DNA from: Smittium culicis
Lineage: Eukaryota; Kickxellomycota; Harpellomycetes; Harpellales; Legeriomycetaceae
DNA: 11,424 nucleotides
NCBI GenBank assembly: GCA_001970855.1
Contig: LSSN01004947.1
Coordinates: 1-11,424, forward strand
Direction: 5' to 3'
Below the pieces are notes generated by a model. It was given only the letters and a program-made list of their open reading frames with translations, searched no databases and was not told where the DNA came from. This document shows, piece by piece, positions 1 through 8,390 of the stretch. How positions within the stretch are numbered: position 1 is the first letter of the stretch; every line of letters starts with the position of its first letter. The translations under genes were made by a program, and so were the position numbers.

Positions 1-1352
1 TTGGTGGTCTTACCGCCAGCTTTGTCGGATTTCTCTACGGATTTGATGACACCGACAGCGACGGTTTGTCTCATATCACGGACGGCGAAACGACCAAGTG
101 GTGGGTATTCTTGGAAGGATTCAACGCACATTGGCTTGGATGGGGTCAATTTGACCATAGCGGCATCACCAGATTTGATGAATTTTGGAGCAGCTTCAAG
201 GGTCTTACCTGAACGACGGTCCATCTTTTCGATGATTTCAGCGAATCTGCAAGAAATGTGAGCAGTGTGGCAATCAAGAACTGGAGTGTAACCGTTTGAG
301 ATTTGTCCAGGGTGGTTGAGAACGATAACTTGAGCGACGAAGGATGAAGTTTCCTTTGGAGGATCGTTCTTGGAGTCACCGCAAACGTTACCACGTCTGA
401 TTTCTTTGACTGAGACGTTCTTGACGTTGAAACCAACGTTGTCTCCTGGGTTACCTTGAGTAAGAGTTTCGTGGTGCATTTCTACGGATTTGACTTCAGT
501 AGTAACGTTAGCTGGGGCAAAAGTGACGACCATACCGGCTTTGATGATACCAGTTTCGACACGACCGACTGGAACTGTTCCGATACCACCGATCTTGTAG
601 ACGTCTTGGAGTGGGAGACGGAGTGGCTTGTCAGATGGGCGGACTGGTGGTTCGACAGCATCAATGGCTTCAAGGAGGGTGAAACCTTTGGCGGCACCAG
701 ATTTGGTTTCCTTGTTCCATCCCTTGTACCATGGCATGTTGGTGGAGACTTCAATCATGTTATCACCATTGAAACCAGAGATTGGGACGAATGGGACAGT
801 CTTTGGGTTGAAACCGACCTTCTTGATGAAGTTGGCAACTTCCTTGATGATTTCATTGAAACGATCTTCAGAGTATTTGTTGGAGTCCATCTTGTTGACA
901 GCAACGATGAGTTGTCTGACACCAAGGGTGAAGGCAAGGAGAGCGTGTTCGCGGGTTTGACCATCCTTGGAGATACCAGCTTCGAATTCACCAATACCAC
1001 CAGCAATGATGAGAATGGCACAATCGGCTTGTGAGGTACCGGTAATCATGTTCTTGATGAAATCTCTGTGACCTGGGGCATCAATAACAGTGACGAGGTA
1101 TTTTGGGGTTTCGAATTTCCATAGGGAAATATCGATGGTGATACCACGTTCACGTTCAGCCTTAAGTTTGTCCAAAACCCAAGCGTATTTGAATGAACCT
1201 TTACCGAGTTCGTTAGCTTCCTTTTCGAACTTTTCAATGGTACGTTTGTCGATACCACCGCACTTGTAGATCAAGTGACCAGTGGTGGTAGATTTACCGG
1301 AATCGACGTGACCGATGACGACGACGTTAAGATGTGCTTTCTCTTTACCCAT
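1..1352 (-). CDS. TEF1: Translation elongation factor 1-alpha (eEF1A), 3' end cut by window edge
   Basis: This is the GTPase that delivers aminoacyl-tRNA to the ribosomal A site in the cytoplasm. The frame starts at ATG 1352 in the context AAAA-ATG-G and stays open for 450 complete codons, with no intron and no stop, until it runs off the window. The usual length is about 458-460 residues, so only the lysine-rich tail is missing. Visible motifs are the P-loop GHVDSGKS (residues 14-21), switch I with ITID (71-74), DAPGH (91-95), NKMD (153-156) and the SGF base-contact loop (192-194). The [15 protein letters not shown] segment near 198-212 contains the opisthokont-specific insertion, which places the host among fungi or animals; the overall wording is fungal. 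Codon use is strongly biased to GGT, GTC, ATC, ACC and AAG, as expected for a very highly expressed gene, and contrasts sharply with the AT-rich surroundings. Identification is very secure. Confidence 0.98.
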   Translation of the reverse strand, partial: MGKEKAHLNVVVIGHVDSGKSTTTGHLIYKCGGIDKRTIEKFEKEANELGKGSFKYAWVLDKLKAERERGITIDISLWKFETPKYLVTVIDAPGHRDFIKNMITGTSQADCAILIIAGGIGEFEAGISKDGQTREHALLAFTLGVRQLIVAVNKMDSNKYSEDRFNEIIKEVANFIKKVGFNPKTVPFVPISGFNGDNMIEVSTNMPWYKGWNKETKSGAAKGFTLLEAIDAVEPPVRPSDKPLRLPLQDVYKIGGIGTVPVGRVETGIIKAGMVVTFAPANVTTEVKSVEMHHETLTQGNPGDNVGFNVKNVSVKEIRRGNVCGDSKNDPPKETSSFVAQVIVLNHPGQISNGYTPVLDCHTAHISCRFAEIIEKMDRRSGKTLEAAPKFIKSGDAAMVKLTPSKPMCVESFQEYPPLGRFAVRDMRQTVAVGVIKSVEKSDKAGGKTT

Positions 1353-1356
1353 TTTT

Positions 1357-1472
1357 CTAGATAAAAGGAATAGTTATAATTAGTAAATGAAAAATTATAT
1401 CTGTTAAACAGAAGGGAATATTAAAAGTGATATTGAGTACATAATAATAATTATATTAGTAAATAGGCTTAC
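1357..1472 (-). other. Candidate 5'-UTR intron of the EF-1-alpha gene
   Basis: On the sense (minus) strand there is a GTAAG donor at 1472-1468, a TACTAAT branch-point-like heptamer at 1385-1379 (branch A at 1380) and a CTAG acceptor ending at 1357, four bases before the ATG. The branch-to-acceptor distance is about 23 nt, with a T-rich tract between them. The resulting 116-nt intron would remove an upstream ATG found near the sense-strand words ATTATTATGTACTC, leaving a leader without upstream start codons. A competing acceptor, TTTAACAG near 1404-1411, follows a better pyrimidine tract, but the only TACTAAT before it is too close to the donor. Leader introns are common in eukaryotic EF-1-alpha genes. 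This is inference from splice signals only. Confidence 0.45.
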
Positions 1473-1553
1473 GTTTATATGTATTTAATGAAGTCTAAAC
1501 AAAAGATAAGTCCAGAATTATTAAAGAAAGAACTATAATGGCTGTAGCTGGAA

Positions 1554-1560
1554 ATATATA
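1554..1560 (-). promoter_or_regulatory. Candidate TATA box for EF-1-alpha
   Basis: The sense strand reads TTTAAATATATATTTCC across 1566-1550, giving a TATATAT core about 200 nt upstream of the ATG and about 80 nt upstream of the proposed donor. It is followed by a CTTTCTTT pyrimidine tract (about 1530-1523) that could hold the transcription start. Further upstream (about 1600-1640) the sense strand is G-rich, unusual for this AT-rich locus, and could carry activator sites. In an AT-rich genome a TATA-like word carries little weight, so this is a weak positional call. Confidence 0.3.
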
Positions 1561-1579
1561 TTTAAACAGATCGCCCGAA

Positions 1580-2300
1580 TTTTTTTTTTCTTTGTCAATA
1601 AACGTCCTACCCTTCTCATCAGCGTACACCCCTTTCCCCACATCCCATTCGCTAACATAGGCTGTTAATAATTACTGGCTACAACATTCTCATCCGTGCT
1701 TTTCCTATTTGCTACTATGCTCCAAATCAATCTTCAGCGAATTATGTGTATATAAAAAATTTTTTATCCTGTATTTATTCGTCAATTCATCCGTTTGTAT
1801 TATTCGCCGCATCTATTAATTTCTTTCAATTCATCATATACTGTTTTTCTATTTGTCAATATGATAGAGTAGAATCACTCGCAATCATTATTTCATTCGC
1901 TCCATATAGATATGATCTATGGCAATCTATAGTATATATATACCTATTGGATACACTCCCCCCCACATTCGCTACTTATTGGCTTGATATACATTCTTAT
2001 ACCTGGTGATGTGCAAATCGCCTCGTCCTACTGAATGCATTCGCTTTTACTACTTTTTTTATTGTTGTATCGGGCTAGAAGGTCCAATGATATGCTGCTA
2101 TTTATCCTACCCCGCACAACTCCTTTTTTTTTTTTCTCTGCCGCCACAAACCACTGCACTAAAACCTCTAATATGGCATCACCTTGAGATGGCCAACTCT
2201 CTAGCAAGGCAACATTATGCACTCACAATCGAAAAAATATTACTTTATATTTGTAACACCGCATTTTTAAACATCAACTTTATAAGCTAATTATATTTAA
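1580..2300. other. Moderately AT-rich intergenic region without a supported gene
   Basis: Base composition here is less extreme than downstream, with C-rich runs on the plus strand (for example around 1620-1640 and 1958-1970). Short open frames exist (plus strand 1746-2009 and 2006-2290; minus strand 2028-2222), but their translations are low-complexity, rich in I, F, Y and S, and match no family I recognise. There is a small palindrome, GAATGCATTC, near 2033-2042. The stretch may hold distal promoter sequence of the EF-1-alpha gene or remains of old insertions. I see no tRNA, rRNA or terminal repeat. Confidence 0.6.
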
Positions 2301-3428
2301 CTAAATAAACCAAATTTTATTTGCGAATTAGCTATTCACATTGCAAATAATCTACCCAACTGTCGATTGCTATCTAAGAATATAACTCTCATCTACATTT
2401 ATAAACAGCTGTAAAATAAACCAAAATATAATTTCCAATAAAAAAGCTAATCCATGCCACTAAAAAAATCAAATTTTACTTTAAATAATATTTGTTTAAT
2501 AAACTCTGAGAAAAAAAAAAAATTACTTTAAATTATAAAATGTACAAATTAAACTATTTTTTAGAATACTAAAGTCTAGCTTTTTTTTCGTTGATCGGTA
2601 GCTAGCATCTTGTAAGTTATTTTTGGCATTAAAATATAATTAATTTCAAGATTTAAACTTCAATCAAGTAGATATTCTATACTTCTGCGTCCCAAATACG
2701 CATAAAGTATACGTTAGCTATTAAAATTTAATTTAACAAGCTAAATAAAAATAAATCTTAATTTTTGGAGTATTTAAATTTAGTAAAATTTTTAAAATTA
2801 AAATATTACTCAAGTTCTTGCTCTGCATATCTTCCCATCCCTTATTGCTTTAAAATTTATTTAATTGTGGTATGCTTTATTTTTTTTTGAAAATAATAAT
2901 ATAACCATGAAATAGAAATTTCACATTTATTAATAGCGGGAAAATTATTCGCGAGAAAAAATATTTATCTATCAATATAAAGATTGAAATATTTCTTAAA
3001 ATAGAAAGTAACATAAGACATTCTGAAATTGCTTTATAATATGGTGTTAAAAAATAGTGTACCTTTAAAATAAAAAAATAAAAATTATGCGAAAAATATT
3101 ACAATAACTAGAAAAACAGTAAAAATATTATAATTTAAATATTTAAATGATTTTAAATGAGTTTATTGTTAATTGTGGCGAAAGATACTATCCCAAAAAT
3201 AAGTAATCAGTAAAATTAGTAGCTCAAAAATATGTAAAAATACAAAAATGAAGGTTTAAAGGTTAGTAAACATTGGTTTTACACTATTAATCTAAGAAAC
3301 TAACTGAGATTTAAACTAATCAATGAAGTGCAAGGATTTGAAAACTTTGAACTATCAAAGATTATTGTAAAAAATTTGAGTTTGAAGATAGTTTTAATAA
3401 CGATTAAACTGGTTTACATATGTGATCC

Positions 3429-3456
3429 GATCCTAAAAAAAACTTTTTTTTGGATC
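3429..3456. repeat. Inverted repeat (13-bp hairpin of A8/T8 with GATCC arms)
   Basis: GATCC (3429-3433) pairs with GGATC (3452-3456), and a run of eight A (3435-3442) pairs with eight T (3444-3451) around a single-base loop, leaving one bulged T at 3434. The preceding bases duplicate the arm (GATCC at 3424-3428). A GC-richer patch, CAAACAGAGCCCAG (3457-3470), follows. The composition stands out from the surrounding DNA and could be one end of a small inverted-repeat transposon, but I found no matching second end. Confidence 0.5.
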
Positions 3457-3603
3457 CAAACAGAGCCCAGCATGAGGAAATATTCAAAGCATTTTTTTTT
3501 ATAAACAGATTTTATTAGAATTTTTATAACTTTAAATATAAACTATGGATACAATAAGCTATCAAAAAGTAATATAAAATCTTATAGCAGTCTACCGTCT
3601 TTG

Positions 3604-3616
3604 TGCCATAGTGGCA
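3604..3616. repeat. Small perfect hairpin TGCCA-TAG-TGGCA
   Basis: Five-base arms with a three-base loop, in a GC-richer patch next to a T14 run. It is too short to assign a role. It could be chance. Confidence 0.3.
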
Positions 3617-4399
3617 TTGTATTTTTTTTTTTTCTGAAATATTCAAAATAGAAAATAACTATATTTTTTAATGTCAGCCCACTGAGGGAAATGCTTAGTA
3701 TCCAGATAACTTGAAAGTCAATAATATAAATGATACTATAAGATAGAAATCACCCAGTTTAATATCCATTAATTAATAAAGCATAATCATCGGATGACTC
3801 TAGAATTTTCTTTTTCTTTTGACTCAAAAATCAATGAAAATTAAATTGAACCTGTATTAAAAATATTGATAAAACCTGATAATCTCAAGGTTCAAAAAAT
3901 ATTCAAAATACAATTAACGTTTTTTTTTACTTCCAAGCACAATTCAATGTATCCAATCTCTTGTTATAAATTTTTTATAAATTTATAAAAAAAAATATAA
4001 AAACTCTCTAGCAAATTTTATTTATTATCTGTGAATAAACCTAGAATATCTAAATAATGTATAATCAGACTAAATGATTATATTGAGATCATATCTATAT
4101 CATGGAAAAAAGTTACAATTTAAAACTATAATGAAATGTTTAAATGTATTTTTTTGTAAGAATCTATAAAAAAACATGACTTAAATCGGAATTGAAATTC
4201 AATAATTGTCGCAAGATACCTATATTAAAATTAAAACGATTGTAAAATAAGTTAGTATATCATATTCGAGAAAAAAAAATTGTAATTTAGACTCAGAAAT
4301 CAGTCTACCAATAAAATATAAATTGCATAAATTTCATAGGTTGAGATTATATGTAAATATGGAAATCAAAATTACTATTTATATTAGTTTATACTAATT

Positions 4400-4421
4400 A
4401 TTTAATGAAGCTTCATTAAAT
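4400..4421. repeat. 22-bp perfect palindrome with an adjacent inverted repeat
   Basis: The core TTTAATGAAG/CTTCATTAAA (4401-4420), extended by one A/T pair on each side, is perfectly self-complementary with no spacer and contains a HindIII-type AAGCTT centre. Directly before it lies a second inverted repeat, ATTAGT-TTAT-ACTAAT (about 4383-4398). The two structures together make a 40-bp cruciform-prone segment. AT-rich DNA yields short palindromes by chance, but a perfect 22-mer with a GC-containing centre is less expected. Function unknown. Confidence 0.6.
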
Positions 4422-7094
4422 TTAAATATAAATGAGAATGAAATGAGATGGGACGAGTTTAATAGCTCAAAAATGTTGTTAAAATTTATAGTAAAACCAA
4501 ATCTCATATTGTAGAACTTGGAGACGCCTGATAATTATTATATTAGATCATGAAGATAAACAGGATTAAGACCTCAGTAATAAAATATATTTCATTTTAA
4601 ATTCGATATTTTATTATTTTACTATTTTATAAAATTATTTATTTCACATTATAGCTATTAAATCATATTTATTTATTAATATAACTTTTAAAAGTTTAAA
4701 GAATAAAATAAACTTAAAATAAGATATAACTTATGTAAAGATACGTTTTTTATTAAGAAAAAACCATTTAAATACTAAAAATAATTCATAGATTAAATCA
4801 ACCTGAATTTAAAATTATAGTATTTTTTATTTTGGTTTAAATTTTGTACCTAACATTAAATAATGATTTTGAATCATTAGCATGGGTTAAATTTTTATAA
4901 TCGATAATATTAAAAGGCTTGCAAATTAATAAATAATGGAAAATTAAGTTTAATAATACAACTATTGATTGAAAGTATAAAATTAGCTATAGTTTGAAAA
5001 TATAAGTTATAAGAATTGTAATTGATCCTATTTATATTTTTTTTACTAGTTTAAATAGTGAATTTTGAAGAATTATATCGTAATACACTTTGTATTCTGT
5101 TTACAAATAAATTCTAGTGTAATAAATAGTAAAATTTATTTTATAAAATAATTATATAGTAACTTATGGGTAATTAGGTGAATATGAAATTTTTTAAAAT
5201 AAACACTTTTAAAATTTTCAATATTAAGAAAAAATCTTATTTATTTTAATTAATAATTTAAATTTAAAAAATCTTTAATAAAAGTTTAATAATCGATGAG
5301 ATAAGTAATGTAAAATTTTTATATAGACTCTGAATAATATAGTTGGATTATTTATATTGGAAAAAGATTTACATTCGAATCAACTTAATTGGAATAAAAA
5401 AATACAGAATTATATTTTAGAAAATTAAAAATTCTCTAAAATTATAGATATCAATCTGTGAGGATATTTATCCTAAAATGAGGGTGAAATGGCGTTTTTT
5501 TGATCAGATGATTTAATATAATATCAAATTATTTTAGAATACCCATATAGTAAATTAAAGTATACAATTAATAGCTATATTTAATTCATAATAGAAGAAT
5601 AAATTCAAATAAAAATACTTAAGTATCTAAAAATAACGCGTCATATATAAGCATTTAATGATAGGGTATAATTTAATAAATCCCAAAATAAAATAGTATT
5701 TCAAATTTTTTATGAATATTTAAAAAATTTTGTATAAATTTCTGTTTATATAGAGTAGAGAGTTTATATTGATTTTTATCCACAATCTAATCCGATGTTT
5801 ATTTGAATATTAAAATTAGCATTTTATTTTTATTTTTAATCAGAGCTATAAATCATCAGAAAAAATATGTAGGGTTTTAATTAATCAACTAGGAATATTT
5901 TAATTTTTAATTAACTAAAATAAAAACAATTTGAAATACATCAAAGATATCATGACGTATTTTAATGTATGTTATATTCTGAGATATAGAAAAAAGATTG
6001 ATTAAAAATCTAAAAGTCTCAAAAACTCAAAAAAATATACCATAAAATTATGATTAGGTAAATAAAAACCACCTTTCCTTAATACATTTTTTAATTCGCG
6101 TCTATAGTAAAACTAAAAACCGATCCCGTTAAATTGATTAAAGAATTTAAAAATCATTATTTTTTCATTTCAGCCAATAATAAATTTTGGTAATTTTTTT
6201 GATTGATATTTTTATAGTGTAATTTTTCTTATACGGATTGTTAATATAATATATTATAATGCTCAAAAATTAAGATAATATCCTATATATTATACTAATA
6301 AGTTAGGTTTATGATATTATATATATAAAAATCAAAAATTTATTATATTTATATTTAATTGGTAGGAATATAGTACGAAAATATCAATTATAAAACAGAA
6401 AAAATATGTGTACTTTATAATTATAAACCTGATTTAAATTCGATTGTAAATAATTTTCACCGTATTGTACAGTTATTATTTCTCAAGATGTTATAAAAAT
6501 CAATTTTTTAGAGTGTCTTTATTTCAAATACTGTATTTTTTAATGAATGCTGCGAATCTATTATATCAGAAAATTTCAAAATTTTTTGGATTTTAGGATC
6601 TCTATTTTATAAAATGTTTAAAAAATAAATAACTATCGCACACTTATGACACCACATAATTTATCAAAAGTTTAATATTAATTTTCATAGATGAATTAAA
6701 GCTATTCATATTTGATATAACTATAATGCACCAAAGATTTTAATAATTTTATTTTTTATTTTTCATATTATTTAATCTTTTATATATTTATTATTGATAT
6801 AAATATTACTATTAGATGATTAATTCGAATAGTGGGAATTTATATATAATTTTGCTGTGAAAAATTATTGATAAAATTATAAGATGATAAGAATCGATAT
6901 AATTTTAAAATATTATAACGAGATATGAGCATAGTATTTATAATCAATTAGAATTTTTGAAAATTTAATACAAAAAAAAAATTTTTTTTATGGTTATGTA
7001 TTTGTTTTTGAAATTATCCAAAACCTTAATAATTAAATAGTATGTATTTAATATACTGTGTTTTTTTTTTTAAATTTAGAATTTTAATCATTTT

Positions 7095-7144
7095 AATACA
7101 AAGTTAATTTAGTCTTTGACGACTATTAACTATTATTATACTAA
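7095..7144 (-). repeat. Outer extension of the 3' terminal repeat
   Basis: Fifty bases outside the shared inverted repeat, present only at this end. They are copied as reverse complement inside the ICR (part of the 69-bp block 7365-7433), which shows that they belong to the element and not to the flank. DIRS-1 likewise has terminal repeats with unequal outer extensions. The first bases are AATACAAAG. Confidence 0.85.
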
Positions 7145-7341
7145 GGATGGGGTCATATTAAGTGTTATCATCTTTATTATTAAAACATCGAAATTTACAA
7201 ATTATACATTTTTATGAAATCTAAAAATAGAATTACTTTAGTTTAAAATAGATATTTTAAACTTGAAATGAATAAAATTTTTGTATAAAATGTGAACTGA
7301 AGTACGTCTTTGTGATATATTATCATCTTTTCGCAAAGGTA
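7145..7341 (-). repeat. 3' inverted terminal repeat of the DIRS-like element (197 bp)
   Basis: Reverse complement of 11211-11411. Reading from the outside inward it begins GGATGGGGTCATATTAAGTG and ends CGCAAAGGTA. The only difference I found is four bases missing here (TTTT-CGC against TTTT-CTTT-CGC in the partner). Near-identity of the two copies implies either recent insertion or regular template-based homogenisation during replication. It would hold the 3' end of the element transcript. Confidence 0.95.
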
Positions 7342-7364
7342 ATGATTGGTAGTGGGTGGGTGGG

Positions 7365-7463
7365 ACTTAATATGACCCCATCCTTAGTATAATAATAGTT
7401 AATAGTCGTCAAAGACTAAATTAACTTTGTATTATACGTCATTGGATGGGGTCATATTAAGTG
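7365..7463 (-). repeat. Internal complementary region (ICR) of the DIRS-like element
   Basis: Bases 7365-7433 are the exact reverse complement of the left outer end 7095-7163 (69 of 69). Bases 7431-7463 are the exact reverse complement of the right outer end 11392-11424 (33 of 33). The two blocks overlap by ATT at 7431-7433. In the DIRS-1 replication model this region pairs with both ends of the linear product and templates a closed circle with a defined junction. The last codons and the stop of the recombinase gene lie inside it. Confidence 0.95.
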
Positions 7464-8388
7464 ACTCCAAAGGTAATATCGCTTGTGTCAGGTTAGTACA
7501 TGAGGTACGAGACAAGCGATAATAATTATCAAACATCGTGTAACTGCTCCAAAATGCTTGAGTTACTATAGTATCTGAAGAAACTCCTGCATTAGCTGCA
7601 ACTGTTGCTCCAATTGCTCTGGCTTTAGGGATTGGTGTATTTTCTGGTCTTTTAATCAGTTTTGATATACTCTGGATATATCGTGAAATACTTGCAACTG
7701 ATAAAGATTTTTCAAAATTCTTTGTGTATCTAAACAGCCGGTTGACAATTACAGAGTTTTCATTGATGTGAGGTGACGGGCTTAAATTGGTCGCCACCTT
7801 GGCTTTGTAGACTTTATAAGTTTCAACTGGACATAGTAATGTGTCCTTGTGTGAGCTTATTTCGCATGGTCGTATAATTGGTCGTCCGCCTCTTTTTTCT
7901 TTTGGTAACATAATGACAATTTTTAGAATACCATCGACTATTACTGATTGTTTGTCGTCGATTCTGTGCAAGTCACTGGCTCTAAGAAAACCACATATGG
8001 CTAGCAACCAACAAGTTTTTGCTGTCAATAAACCAACTTCCAATTGATCAGTTGGACCTAGCTCCATAAAATATTGAATCACTGGACTGATGTCAATTGT
8101 TGGCTTGACAAACGACTTGATGTTTGTCTCCTCTAATGCAATTAAGAACCGTCTCATGCATTCCTCTTCGCTAATGGAATGTGGATCTTCCGATAGCTGA
8201 CAAATTGCAGATTTGTAGGCTTTTATAGTGCTAACTGAAAGCTTATCTTTAGTATATATATCTGCCAGATAATTAACCACGTGTGCTGCTGCTATCCCCG
8301 TGTTTACGTATGTTGCTCTATGCCATGCCAAAAACTTTTGTTGGGTCGGGAGGTAGGTTGATCTGCGTTTGACTCTTCGATAGTTCAT
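7432..8388 (-). CDS. Tyrosine recombinase (YR) of the DIRS-like element
   Basis: The enzyme would integrate the circular DNA form by strand exchange through a covalent phosphotyrosine. From the internal ATG at 8388 it has 318 residues; the frame itself is open up to an ATG at 10359, giving 975 codons, and the numbering here uses that frame. An N-terminal SAM-like DNA-binding region follows GISKQAIDLIL (647-657, just upstream of the ATG). Catalytic box I is CGFLRASDL with R793; a lysine-bearing hairpin LPKEKRGG lies at 818-825; box II has R914 (PKAR) and W937 in the usual second-His/Trp position; the nucleophile is probably Y947 in FDNYY. The first histidine of the HxxR motif is not evident (P911 sits there). 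The stop lies in the ICR. The start is uncertain because conserved sequence begins upstream of the ATG, inside the RT gene overlap. Expression could be by reinitiation at TAATG, by frameshifting, or from a separate mRNA. Confidence 0.9.
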   Translation of the reverse strand: MNYRRVKRRSTYLPTQQKFLAWHRATYVNTGIAAAHVVNYLADIYTKDKLSVSTIKAYKSAICQLSEDPHSISEEECMRRFLIALEETNIKSFVKPTIDISPVIQYFMELGPTDQLEVGLLTAKTCWLLAICGFLRASDLHRIDDKQSVIVDGILKIVIMLPKEKRGGRPIIRPCEISSHKDTLLCPVETYKVYKAKVATNLSPSPHINENSVIVNRLFRYTKNFEKSLSVASISRYIQSISKLIKRPENTPIPKARAIGATVAANAGVSSDTIVTQAFWSSYTMFDNYYRLSRTSCTNLTQAILPLESLNMTPSNDV

Positions 8389-8390
8389 TA
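8386..8390 (-). promoter_or_regulatory. TAATG stop-start overlap between RT and YR frames
   Basis: The RT frame stops with TAA at 8390-8388, and the recombinase frame has ATG at 8388-8386, sharing one base. Overlaps of this form serve termination-reinitiation in several retroelements and viruses, for example the SART1-type non-LTR elements. Here the role is inferred from the arrangement only. Confidence 0.5.

Larger units (their letters stand above)
2301..7094. other. Very AT-rich intergenic stretch, no gene seen
   Basis: About 4.8 kb of roughly 80-85% A+T by eye, with many A or T homopolymer runs and stops dense in all six frames. I found no coding motif, no tRNA-like T-arm, no telomeric or satellite array and no remnant of the neighbouring retrotransposon. 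Notable local structures are a hairpin at 3429-3456, a small hairpin at 3604-3616 and a 22-bp palindrome at 4400-4421, each listed separately. The base composition is typical of non-coding DNA in AT-rich early-diverging fungi. Decayed, unrecognisable transposon remains cannot be excluded. Confidence 0.7.

Noticed and set aside
1..1034. Plus-strand open frames across the EF-1-alpha gene, the longest 192 codons
   Set aside because: They are antisense shadows caused by the strong codon bias of EF-1-alpha.
2028..2222. Minus-strand 64-codon open frame
   Set aside because: Short, includes a lysine run from a homopolymer, and no recognisable domain.
1746..2290. Two short plus-strand open frames (87 and 94 codons) upstream of EF-1-alpha
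   Set aside because: Translations are low-complexity and match no family; no start context, splice or promoter signal supports them.
5085..5096. ACTTTGTATT word matching the ICR core, considered as a second recombination site or element scar
   Set aside because: Only about ten bases match and nothing from the terminal repeats adjoins it; chance is likely in AT-rich DNA.
2301..7094. CRISPR array, tRNA or rRNA genes, satellite array
   Set aside because: No regular spaced repeat and no cloverleaf or rRNA-like GC-richer block was seen.
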